A DNA stretch of 9,192 nucleotides from Deltaproteobacteria bacterium (GTDB lineage: Bacteria > Desulfobacterota > Desulfuromonadia > Geobacterales > Geobacteraceae). The DNA lies in contig JAJZQA010000079.1 of assembly GCA_021810985.1 (NCBI GenBank), positions 1-9,192 of the forward strand. Direction: 5' to 3'. Below, in pieces: positions 1 through 5,787 of this stretch. The translations under genes were made by a program, and so were the position numbers. The notes beneath the pieces are model-generated. The model had not been told where the DNA came from, ran no database searches, and was given only the letters and a program-made list of their open reading frames with translations. Position 1 is the first letter of the stretch. Each line of letters opens with the position of its first letter.

Positions 1-96
1 CTCGCCCATATGGTGGTAGGCCGCGATGGCGAAGCCTGTCGAACTGGAGAAATACAGCAAAAAAGCGAACAATATCTGGTGAGTACCTGTTTTCAT
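1..96 (-). CDS. N-terminus of a probable secreted or membrane-anchored protein (partial)
   Basis: Only the first 32 codons are visible; the gene runs off the left edge of the window. The ATG (positions 94-96 on the complement) is preceded by GGAGG with a 6-base spacer, a strong ribosome binding site. The visible peptide has a short N-region (MKTGTHQ), a hydrophobic core of about 10-12 residues (ILFAFLLYFSSS) and small residues before GFAIAAYHHMGE. This fits a Sec signal peptide with cleavage near residues 24-27, or an uncleaved anchor. The likely mature start is rich in His (YHHMGE). I do not recognise the family securely: His-rich mature starts occur in small periplasmic metal- or haem-binding proteins, but 32 residues cannot decide. 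The start and reading direction are well supported; the function is unknown. Confidence 0.6.
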   Translation of the reverse strand, partial: MKTGTHQILFAFLLYFSSSTGFAIAAYHHMGE

Positions 97-142
97 GAGG
101 GGCCTCCGGGCCGTTTTGCTGATGTGAATTGCTTCCTTGCGT

Positions 143-190
143 CGTGCTTTGCCGCGGCAGACGGTAAGAAGTTCTTGCACTCAAAGCACG
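143..190 (-). other. possible structured 5' leader of the partial secreted-protein gene
   Basis: A perfect 9-bp inverted repeat, CGTGCTTTG (143-151) and CAAAGCACG (182-190), encloses two smaller symmetric units, CCGCGG (152-157) and AAGAAGTTCTT (166-176). If the promoter at 189-225 is real, transcription would start near position 190, so the 5' end of the mRNA would form the outer stem, about 45 bases before the ribosome binding site. This does not match a riboswitch class I can name. The remaining gap from 226 to 316 shows nothing I can support. Confidence 0.3.
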
Positions 191-225
191 ATACGCTATA
201 TAGCAAAATATATAGTATCGGGCAA
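189..225 (-). promoter_or_regulatory. candidate promoter with overlapping AT-rich inverted repeat
   Basis: Read on the minus strand, TTGCCC (220-225) and TATATA (197-202) are separated by exactly 17 bases, a plausible sigma70-type -35/-10 pair driving the partial gene at the left edge. The region coincides with an inverted repeat on the plus strand: CGATAC (189-194), a two-base GC bulge, TATATA (197-202), a six-base spacer, then TATATA (209-214) and GTATCG (215-220). The dyad covers the -10 and most of the spacer, so it could be a repressor operator. Both boxes match consensus at only 4 of 6 positions, so this is a moderate-to-weak call. Confidence 0.35.
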
Positions 226-330
226 GGGAATGTTGGTTACGGCTCATTCCCCAGCGGTGTCGGCACGATCACGATGCTTCTGACAATAGCCCCTTTGGAA
301 TTACGGGTATCTTCGCAGGAGGTAAAGCTA

Positions 331-477
331 ATGTGGAAAATACTTGAAAATGGTTGTCGTGAGTATCTGGGTGGGCAGAGCGGTTGTTCAGGAGCTGCTA
401 TCGAAGCTCTCCAATGCGTCTCTTTTCGCGAAGATGTAGAGGAAGAGTGTCTGGCCGATGAAGTACGGTCATGCTAG
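331..477 (+). CDS. possible small Cys-containing ORF (48 aa), hypothetical
   Basis: A 48-codon ORF starts at ATG 331 and ends with TAG at 475-477. Its main support is an AGGAGG ribosome binding site at 317-322 with an 8-base spacer. The product has five cysteines at residues 9, 19, 29, 40 and 48, a spacing of roughly ten residues, and an acidic C-terminal third (REDVEEECLADE). I recognise no family, signal peptide or membrane segment, and saw no clear promoter upstream. It lies in an otherwise gene-poor gap and converges on the zinc-ribbon gene. It may be a real small protein or a chance ORF behind a fortuitous Shine-Dalgarno match. Confidence 0.25.
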   Translation: MWKILENGCREYLGGQSGCSGAAIEALQCVSFREDVEEECLADEVRSC

Positions 478-521
478 AATTGCCGCTATCGCCGCTGAAC
501 GGAGCACTCTTTTCTTTGCCC

Positions 522-827
522 TCATTTTTCCGGGTGAAAGGTTTTCGTGTCGAGATCTTCCTTCTTATCACAGCGATGACATTCAATTCCGCAGTGTGCG
601 CACTTTTTCTTCATTTCTCCTGGCAGGAAGTTGTTCAAGCCGCCACAGATTTTGCACATGATTTCAAGCGGTTCGTCCAGGTAAAGAAAGCAGTTATAGT
701 ACCATTCCCAGTTCATATTCTTGAACTTTTCAACTTCCTCTTCGGTCATCTCCTGATTCGAACGCATCCAGCGCGGGGTGTTTGGTGACGAGGGACTTTG
801 AACTTTCTTCTTTTGGGCTTTTTTCAT
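522..827 (-). CDS. small zinc-ribbon-like protein (101 aa), function unknown
   Basis: The product is small and has three CxxC pairs near its C-terminus: C58/C61 (CKIC), C76/C79 (CAHC) and C83/C86 (CHRC), plus a lone C46. This arrangement is typical of zinc ribbons or rubredoxin-like knuckles that bind one or two metal ions. The first 25 residues are Lys/Ser/Pro-rich and probably disordered. Residues 38-50 form an aromatic stretch with two Trp and three Tyr/Phe. No signal peptide or membrane segment is seen, so it is probably cytoplasmic. I chose ATG 827 (MKKAQKKK) because AAGGGG lies 6 bases upstream. ATG 833 is an alternative, and the frame stays open to a TTG at 890 that more likely belongs to a promoter. 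The gene follows priA by about 120 bases in the same direction, but a candidate promoter of its own suggests independent expression. The family is not recognised. Confidence 0.72.
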   Translation of the reverse strand: MKKAQKKKVQSPSSPNTPRWMRSNQEMTEEEVEKFKNMNWEWYYNCFLYLDEPLEIMCKICGGLNNFLPGEMKKKCAHCGIECHRCDKKEDLDTKTFHPEK

Positions 828-862
828 CTGCATCCCCTTTTCTAGAAAAGTCTTCAGATCAA

Positions 863-890
863 ATTCTCTCGTTAATTTGCGGTTCGTCAA
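863..890 (-). promoter_or_regulatory. candidate promoter of the zinc-ribbon gene
   Basis: On the minus strand TTGACG (885-890; 5 of 6 to consensus) is followed after 16 bases by GAGAAT (863-868; 4 of 6). This would start transcription about 30 bases before ATG 827. No convincing terminator separates it from priA upstream. Confidence 0.35.
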
Positions 891-950
891 GGAAAGCCAC
901 GCTTTTTTATTGAGAAAGCCGAATCAAGCGGACATCTGAAATATATCTGT

Positions 951-3212
951 TCAGAGTGTGTCAACCGGGTCAATGTCAATAGTGGTCCGTAAAATCCGCG
1001 AAGGAGTCCATTCCTTCCGAAAGGCAAGCAGCAGCCGTTTTAATTCGGAACGATTGTGTGCCTTCAGCAGAATTTGCCAGCGGAATCTGCCGCGTACCTT
1101 TGCGAGCGGTGCCGGCGCCGGGCCTAGAATCTCCGTCCGCATTTTCAGGCCTTGCCGTTCTTCCCGCAAACAGCGTGCCGCGTCCTGAGCGCCTTTTTCA
1201 ACCGGCTTTTCCGCCGTTCCGGAAATGACGACCATTGCCAGATAGGAGAATGGCGGGTAGCCGGCCTCTTCCCGAAAGGCAAGTTCTTCCTCGTAAAAAC
1301 CCTGATAGTCGTGGGCCGCCGCCCGGAGCAGGGCATAATGGTCGGGTGCAATCCCTTGAATGATCACTTTTCCCGGCGACTCGCCCCGCCCGGCTCGTCC
1401 CATGACCTGGCTGACCAGTTGAAAGGTGCGTTCGGCGCTTCGGAAATCGGGGATATTGAGGGTTGCATCAGCCGACACAATGCCCACCAGGGTTACCCCG
1501 GGATAATCGTGGCCTTTGGCGATCATCTGGGTGCCGATGAGAATGTCGATACTTCCCTCTTCCAGTTGCTTCAGAATCCGGGAATGACCGCCGCGCCGGC
1601 TGGTGGTGTCGCTGTCCATGCGGGCTACCCGGGCACCGGGAAACAGTTCCATAACTTCGTCTTCCAGACGTTCCGTGCCGCGTCCGAACAGGCCGATGTC
1701 CGAGCCGCTGCATTCCGGGCAGACCGAAGGCGCAAGCAGGGAATAATCGCAGTAGTGGCAGAAATGCCGTTGTTTTGCCCGGTGGTGGGTGAGGGTGACC
1801 GAGCAGTTGGGGCAGCGGTAGACATGGCCGCAGTCCTTGCATTGGAGAAAGGTGGCGAAACCCCGCCGGTTGAGAAAAAGCAGCGTCTGCCCGCCCTTTG
1901 CCAGATTTTCGGTAATCGCCGTCACCAGTTCCGGCGAAAAAGTCGCGCCTTTCAGCTGTCGGGTGTCGAGAATCCTGGTTTCCGGCAGCGAGCGTCCCTG
2001 GACCCGTTCCGGCAGGGGGAGATACTGAATCCGGCCTTCCTGCGCGGCGTGAAAGGTGGTGATGAGGGGGGTGGCCGAACCGAGCACCACGGTTGCCTTC
2101 TCCAGCTTGCCCCGCACCAGGGCCAGGTCCCGGGCATTGTAGCTGACTCCCTCGGACTGTTTGTAGGAAGACTCATGCTCCTCGTCCACGACAATAATGC
2201 CGAGGTCGTCCAGGGGGGCGAAGACCGCGGAACGTGCTCCGATGACAATGGCGACCTCTCCGCGCCGGATGCGGCGCCATTCGTCGTAGCGTTCGCCGAC
2301 GGACAGACCGCTGTGGAGGACGGCAATTCCCTCGCTGAAACGTCCGCGAAACCGACGTACCAGCTGGGGCGTGAGGGCGATTTCCGGTGTTAGTACCAAT
2401 GCTCGCTTGCCCTGTTTCAAGGTGTGAGCGATCGCATGGAGGTAGACCTCGGTTTTGCCGCTGCCCGTGACGCCATGGAGGAGAAATGGTGAAAACTCTC
2501 CTGAGGAGACCGTTTCGGCGATGCGGGAAAAGGCAGCGGCCTGGTGGTCATTGAGGCTCAGGGCTGTCTCGCTGCTAACCGCTTCTTCACGGAACGGGTC
2601 GCGATAGACCTCACGCTCTTCGATGGTAACGAGGCCCAGTTCTTCCAGGCGCTTCAGGGGTGCCGAAGGATTGGGGAACAGTTCGTTGAGCTTTGAACGC
2701 GCTGTTCCGCCGTTCTCCAGCAGATAGAGGAGAATCCTGGCGCCCGCTCCCCGAATCCCGGCGCTGTCCGCGGCCCCTGCCGCTGCCTGGTAAAATCGTT
2801 CCCGGCGAATGCCTTTCCCTGTTGTGAGATGTTCTTCTGTGGTCCAGGAGCCGTCAGCGCCGGTCACCGTTTTCCGGCGGCTTTCGATATTGATCCCCGA
2901 GGGCAGGGCGGTTTTGATGACTTCCCCCAGTGGAAAGAGGTAGTAGCCGGCAATCCAGCGAAAGAGTGCAATCTCCCGAGTGGTGAAGAGCGGTTCGGCA
3001 TCAAGAACTTCGATGATATCTTTCAATTCCCCGGCTGTTGCCGCGGTTGATCCCAGCACATAGCCGGTCAGTTTCCTCCGGCCAAAGGGGACCAATACCC
3101 GGACTCCGGCCAAAACAGAACTCTTGAGGGCTTCCGGAACGCTGTAGTGAAAAGTTCGGTCCACGGGGAGGGGAACCGCGACCTCGATGATTTGATAACG
3201 GGTATGGGGCAT
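951..3212 (-). CDS. priA: primosomal protein N' (replication restart helicase PriA)
   Basis: PriA is a 3'-to-5' superfamily 2 DNA helicase that recognises stalled forks and D-loops and reloads the replicative helicase through the primosome. At 753 residues it is close to the usual 730-800. The N-terminal DNA-binding domain (about 1-110) has the typical opening YQIIEVAVPLPVDRTFHYSV. Walker A GVTGSGKT is at 247-254, and the Walker B/DEAH-type box DEEH is at 343-346. The helicase core is interrupted by a zinc-binding insert with eight cysteines in four pairs: C458/C461, C467/C470, C485/C488 and C498/C501. Motif VI QVMGRAGRG is at 602-610, followed by the C-terminal domain ending IDIDPVDTL. All catalytic and metal-binding elements are intact. 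The start at ATG 3212 fits the family N-terminus, although the ribosome binding site is weak. The gene stands alone upstream, with a candidate promoter at 3272-3300. Confidence 0.97.
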   Translation of the reverse strand: MPHTRYQIIEVAVPLPVDRTFHYSVPEALKSSVLAGVRVLVPFGRRKLTGYVLGSTAATAGELKDIIEVLDAEPLFTTREIALFRWIAGYYLFPLGEVIKTALPSGINIESRRKTVTGADGSWTTEEHLTTGKGIRRERFYQAAAGAADSAGIRGAGARILLYLLENGGTARSKLNELFPNPSAPLKRLEELGLVTIEEREVYRDPFREEAVSSETALSLNDHQAAAFSRIAETVSSGEFSPFLLHGVTGSGKTEVYLHAIAHTLKQGKRALVLTPEIALTPQLVRRFRGRFSEGIAVLHSGLSVGERYDEWRRIRRGEVAIVIGARSAVFAPLDDLGIIVVDEEHESSYKQSEGVSYNARDLALVRGKLEKATVVLGSATPLITTFHAAQEGRIQYLPLPERVQGRSLPETRILDTRQLKGATFSPELVTAITENLAKGGQTLLFLNRRGFATFLQCKDCGHVYRCPNCSVTLTHHRAKQRHFCHYCDYSLLAPSVCPECSGSDIGLFGRGTERLEDEVMELFPGARVARMDSDTTSRRGGHSRILKQLEEGSIDILIGTQMIAKGHDYPGVTLVGIVSADATLNIPDFRSAERTFQLVSQVMGRAGRGESPGKVIIQGIAPDHYALLRAAAHDYQGFYEEELAFREEAGYPPFSYLAMVVISGTAEKPVEKGAQDAARCLREERQGLKMRTEILGPAPAPLAKVRGRFRWQILLKAHNRSELKRLLLAFRKEWTPSRILRTTIDIDPVDTL

Positions 3213-3271
3213 TTCTGAAATGGCCTTTTCAAAAGGGCTGGTAGGCTGACTGACAAAATTTCGCTTCCATC

Positions 3272-3300
3272 ACAATAGCAGAGCCGCCGAGTCCCGGCAA
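3272..3300 (-). promoter_or_regulatory. candidate priA promoter
   Basis: On the minus strand TTGCCG (3295-3300) and TATTGT (3272-3277) are separated by 17 bases; each matches consensus at 4 of 6 positions. The predicted start site leaves a leader of about 50 bases before the priA ATG. Confidence 0.33.
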
Positions 3301-3310
3301 GTGACGATCC

Positions 3311-3427
3311 TGGCGTAATTCCAATCCCATATCAAGGCCCTCTCTGCGTTGGCTCGTCTTCGGCTGCTCAACGTACTCTTCAGTACGCCTCGCCGCCTTG
3401 AGATCATCCTTGATCTGGAATTGGTAT
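3311..3427. repeat. palindromic intergenic repeat element (REP/MITE-like), about 110 bp
   Basis: The segment between divergent priA and ttcA is built of nested inverted repeats: outer AATTCCA (3317-3323) with TGGAATT (3416-3422); next ATCAAGG (3331-3337) with CCTTGAT (3408-3414); an alternative CAAGGC (3333-3338) with GCCTTG (3395-3400); and a central hairpin CGTACT (3372-3377), loop CTTC, AGTACG (3382-3387). It contains no ORF and no transposase remnant. The layout is that of a REP-type or MITE-like element. I infer, but cannot show from one copy, that it is dispersed in the genome. Confidence 0.5.
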
Positions 3428-3456
3428 AAGAGATGTCCCGGCCCCTGTCGGGATAC

Positions 3457-3486
3457 TTGACTTTTTTTCTTGGTTTCCGGTACGGT
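3457..3486 (+). promoter_or_regulatory. candidate ttcA promoter
   Basis: TTGACT (3457-3462; 5 of 6 to consensus) is followed after 18 bases by TACGGT (3481-3486; 3 of 6). A run of seven T lies within the spacer. The leader to the GTG start would be about 120 bases, long enough for the hairpins seen at 3495-3525 and 3539-3570. The -10 is weak. Confidence 0.28.
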
Positions 3487-3538
3487 GTAGCGATGCTCCT
3501 GACGTGGGTTGCGTAGGGGCGGAGCGATGGGGCGAGAA

Positions 3539-3581
3539 CACCTGAGGGTGCCTCGACAGGGTACTCAGTGCGAATTTTTTT
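3539..3581 (+). terminator. terminator-like hairpin in the ttcA leader (possible attenuator)
   Basis: CAC (3539-3541) plus TGAG (3543-3546) pairs with CTCA (3564-3567) plus GTG (3568-3570), with a single bulged C. An inner CCT/AGG pair closes a four-base loop, and after four bases a run of seven T follows (3575-3581). It lies 35 bases before the ttcA start codon, inside the probable transcript. A second stem, GCTCC (3495-3499) with GGAGC (3521-3525) and inner ACG/CGT, precedes it. The stem is short for an efficient terminator, so attenuation is only a possibility. Confidence 0.33.
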
Positions 3582-3616
3582 GGAAGTGGAATCTACGGAG
3601 AAGAGAGGTATACGCA

Positions 3617-4381
3617 GTGCTGGAAGAAAAACTCTACATGAAAATAAAAAATGGAGTGGGCAGGGCCATTGCTGATTTCGATCTGATTGAAGAAGGGGAT
3701 CGCATCGCCGTGGCAGTTTCCGGGGGAAAGGATTCTTACGCCTTGCTTCACATCCTGGAGTCCCTGCGCAAGAGGGCGCCGATTCGTTACGAGCTTCTGG
3801 CCATCAATATTGATTCCGGCTATCCAGGTTATCGAGCCGATATCATCGAAGAGCATCTTGCCCAGCATGGCTTTGACTATCATATGGAAAAAACCGAACA
3901 CTACCAGATCATTCAGGAAAAGAGGCGGCCCGGTTCTTCATATTGCTCCATTTGCGCCCGGTTCAAGCGGGGGGCGCTCTATGTTCTGGCCAAGCAACTC
4001 AAATGCAACAAACTCGCACTTGGGCACCACATGGACGATTTCATCGAGACTCTGCTGTTGAACCAGTTTTTTGTCGGCTCGCTGAAGGCCATGGCGGCAA
4101 AGATGCTGGCCGATAACGGTGAAACCACGGTGATCCGCCCGTTGGTTTATGTGCCGGAGAAGGACATTATTCCCTTTGCCAAAGGAAACGGCTATCCGGT
4201 CGTTTGCTGCAAATGCCCTGTTTCTGGCGTTGCTGATCTGCAACGTAAGAAGATGAAAGAGCTCCTTAGTTCCCTGGAAAAGGACAATCCCCATGTGAAG
4301 CGGAGCATGCTCCGCGCCCTGTCAAATGTCCAGCCCCGCCATCTGCTTGACCCGAAACTCCGGAGTGCTGTAGAGAAATAA
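3617..4381 (+). CDS. ttcA: tRNA 2-thiocytidine(32) synthetase TtcA
   Basis: TtcA is a cytoplasmic PP-loop ATPase that uses ATP to activate C32 of certain tRNAs and inserts sulfur through a [4Fe-4S] cluster. From the chosen start the protein has 254 residues. It has the PP-loop SGGKDS at 35-40, CSIC at 110-113 (pair C110/C113), LGHHMDD at 135-141, IRPLVYVPEKDI near 163-174, and a distal Cys cluster CCKC at 197-200. The CxxC plus distal Cys is the cluster ligand set known for this family. The opening GVGRAIADFDLIEEGDRIAV closely matches the family N-terminus. I chose GTG 3617 because GAGAGG lies just upstream. The frame is open to an ATG at 3509, but the extra 36 residues show no family character; ATG 3638 is also possible. 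The protein is shorter than E. coli TtcA (about 310 aa) and lacks its long C-terminal extension. The gene converges on the cysE-mnmA-mtaB operon. Confidence 0.93.
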   Translation: MLEEKLYMKIKNGVGRAIADFDLIEEGDRIAVAVSGGKDSYALLHILESLRKRAPIRYELLAINIDSGYPGYRADIIEEHLAQHGFDYHMEKTEHYQIIQEKRRPGSSYCSICARFKRGALYVLAKQLKCNKLALGHHMDDFIETLLLNQFFVGSLKAMAAKMLADNGETTVIRPLVYVPEKDIIPFAKGNGYPVVCCKCPVSGVADLQRKKMKELLSSLEKDNPHVKRSMLRALSNVQPRHLLDPKLRSAVEK

Positions 4382-4390
4382 AGATGAATC

Positions 4391-4424
4391 GGCTGCCGCC
4401 GTGGGGGCGGACCCCGCGGTAGCC
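4391..4424. terminator. GC-rich hairpin between convergent ttcA and mtaB
   Basis: GGCT (4391-4394), CCGC (4396-4399) and GGGG pair with CCCC (4412-4415), GCGG (4416-4419) and AGCC (4421-4424), giving about 12 bp with small internal mismatches. It starts 10 bases after the ttcA stop codon. There is no T-run on either side, so it may act as an mRNA 3'-end stem, part of a repeat element, or a Rho-dependent end rather than a classical intrinsic terminator. Confidence 0.35.
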
Positions 4425-4433
4425 TTCCTCAAG

Positions 4434-4459
4434 GGCAGGCACAGGGGCCTGTCCCTGCC
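4434..4459. repeat. second GC-rich palindrome between ttcA and mtaB
   Basis: GGCAGG (4434-4439) pairs with CCTGCC (4454-4459). After one C/C mismatch ACAG (4441-4444) pairs with CTGT (4449-4452), leaving a four-base loop. Together with the hairpin at 4391-4424, ten bases away, it forms a tandem palindrome pair filling the convergent gap. The pattern resembles dispersed REP-type palindromes, but copy number cannot be judged here. It could end transcripts from either side. Confidence 0.4.
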
Positions 4460-4491
4460 TATCAATGTCATCTATTGTTGCATGATGAGAA

Positions 4492-5787
4492 TTACCGGAC
4501 AACGACGCCGATCAGTTGATCCTTATCGATCCCGGTAATCCGCACTTTCACTTCGGTGTTGACCGGAGCGGTGTGACCCGGGATTGCCACGGTCAGGTAG
4601 TTCCGGGATAGTCCCCGCAGACTTCCCCCTTTACGTTTTTGCTGGATGAGCACCACCAGCTCCCTGCCGAGGAATCTCTCGAAATAGGCATCTTTTTTTC
4701 TTACCGACAGGACTCTGAGCGCTTCGGCCCGCTTCTTGATCACCGCTGGCGGAACCGGATCCGGCATGGTTGCCGCCGGCGTCCCCTGTCGCGGGGAAAA
4801 GGGAAAGACATGAAAGTAGGCAAAGGGGAGCTCTTCCAGGAAATGGTAGCCGCGTTCGAATGCTTCGTCTGTTTCACCGGGGAAACCGGCAATGATGTCG
4901 GTGCCAAGGCAGAGATCGGGGGCCGCCGTGGTCAACTGATCCACCAGTTCGCGGAAAAAGCCGCTGGTGTAGGGACGGTTCATTGCCGCGAGCACGCCGT
5001 CATCGCCGCTCTGAAGCGGGATGTGGAGGTGCGGGCAGAGTGTCTGGCCGTGTGCGATGAGTTCGATCAGTTCCGCGGAAATTTCCGTCGGTTCAAGGGA
5101 GCCGAGCCGCAGCCGGGGAACGATCATTTCCTTTTCGGCGCGTGAGAGGAGTTCCCGCAGGCTGGTCGGTGGAGAGAGATCGAGGCCGAAAGCGCCGAGG
5201 TGGATCCCGGTCAGCACCACTTCCTGGAAACCCTGCCGGGCAAAAGTCCGGATGCCTTCCAGGGCATCGTCGAGAGACACGCTTCTACTGGGACCCCGGA
5301 CATGGGGCACGATGCAGTAGGAACAACGGGAGTCGCAGCCGTTCTGCACCTGGAGAAAGGCCCGGGTGTGCTCGGCAAAGGTTTCGAGCAGGAGGGGCCC
5401 GGTTTCCCGGATGTTGGAAATATCAGCCACTTTGATCTGCTGCTCTTCGCCAAGATTCCGCAACAGCTGCGGCAGATCCCGTTTTTCGGTGTTGCCGATG
5501 ATCAGTGCCACACCCGGCAGAGTGCTGATTTCTTCAGCGGCGATCTGGGCATAGCAACCGGTGACGACGATGCGTGCGGCGGGGTTTTCCCGCAATGCCT
5601 TGCGGATCAGACGCCGCGATTCGGCATCGGTTCTGGCCGTTACCGTGCAGGTGTTGATGACGCAGATGTCGGCCGCTTCCCCCGCGGAAACGACCTGGTA
5701 GCCTTCCTTGCGGGCCGCTTCCGTCATGGCGGCGGATTCAAACTGATTGGTTTTGCAGCCGAGGGTTACAAAGGAGATCTTCTTCAT
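4492..5787 (-). CDS. mtaB: tRNA (t6A37) methylthiotransferase MtaB
   Basis: MtaB is a radical-SAM methylthiotransferase that converts t6A at position 37 of ANN-decoding tRNAs to ms2t6A, using two [4Fe-4S] clusters and SAM. The 431-residue protein has the normal layout. The N-terminal MTTase domain opens with FVTLGCKTNQFES and has cluster ligands C11, C47 and C78. The radical-SAM domain has CxxxCxxC at C151, C155 and C158, followed by PHVRGPSRS, then LQSGDDGVLAAMNR and GTDIIAGFPGETDEAF. A C-terminal TRAM domain spans about 370-430. VPHVRGPSRS and the unextended TRAM favour MtaB over MiaB or RimO. Its ATG overlaps the mnmA stop codon in an ATGA junction, with GAAGGA very close upstream, so translation is probably coupled to mnmA. 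It is the last gene of the cysE-mnmA-mtaB operon, before the hairpins at 4391-4459. Confidence 0.93.
   Translation of the reverse strand: MKKISFVTLGCKTNQFESAAMTEAARKEGYQVVSAGEAADICVINTCTVTARTDAESRRLIRKALRENPAARIVVTGCYAQIAAEEISTLPGVALIIGNTEKRDLPQLLRNLGEEQQIKVADISNIRETGPLLLETFAEHTRAFLQVQNGCDSRCSYCIVPHVRGPSRSVSLDDALEGIRTFARQGFQEVVLTGIHLGAFGLDLSPPTSLRELLSRAEKEMIVPRLRLGSLEPTEISAELIELIAHGQTLCPHLHIPLQSGDDGVLAAMNRPYTSGFFRELVDQLTTAAPDLCLGTDIIAGFPGETDEAFERGYHFLEELPFAYFHVFPFSPRQGTPAATMPDPVPPAVIKKRAEALRVLSVRKKDAYFERFLGRELVVLIQQKRKGGSLRGLSRNYLTVAIPGHTAPVNTEVKVRITGIDKDQLIGVVVR

Noticed and set aside
100..190. A GEMM (cyclic dinucleotide) riboswitch in the leader, prompted by GCAAAGCACGACGC on the minus strand
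   Set aside because: The GAAA tetraloop and receptor arrangement and the flanking conserved pieces are absent; only a short motif resembles it.
10..477. The long 155-codon version of the plus-strand ORF ending at 477
   Set aside because: It runs antisense through the well-supported start of the minus-strand partial gene and through the inverted repeats. Only the short version from 331 has a ribosome binding site.
828..890. Use of TTG 890 as the start of the zinc-ribbon protein
   Set aside because: There is no ribosome binding site, and TTGACG there fits a -35 box. ATG 827 has AAGGGG at good spacing.
1152..2393. A 413-codon open frame on the plus strand inside priA
   Set aside because: It lies wholly opposite priA, whose domains and motifs are complete. 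The translation has no family character and reflects GC-rich third positions.
3436..3470. A terminator formed by TCCCG/CGGGA followed by a T-run
   Set aside because: The stem is only 5 bp and the T-run begins about 10 bases after it. Most of that stretch is better explained as the ttcA promoter region.
3509..3616. An N-terminal extension of TtcA from ATG 3509
   Set aside because: The 36 extra residues show no family similarity and overlap the leader hairpins. GTG 3617 has a better ribosome binding site and family-like length.
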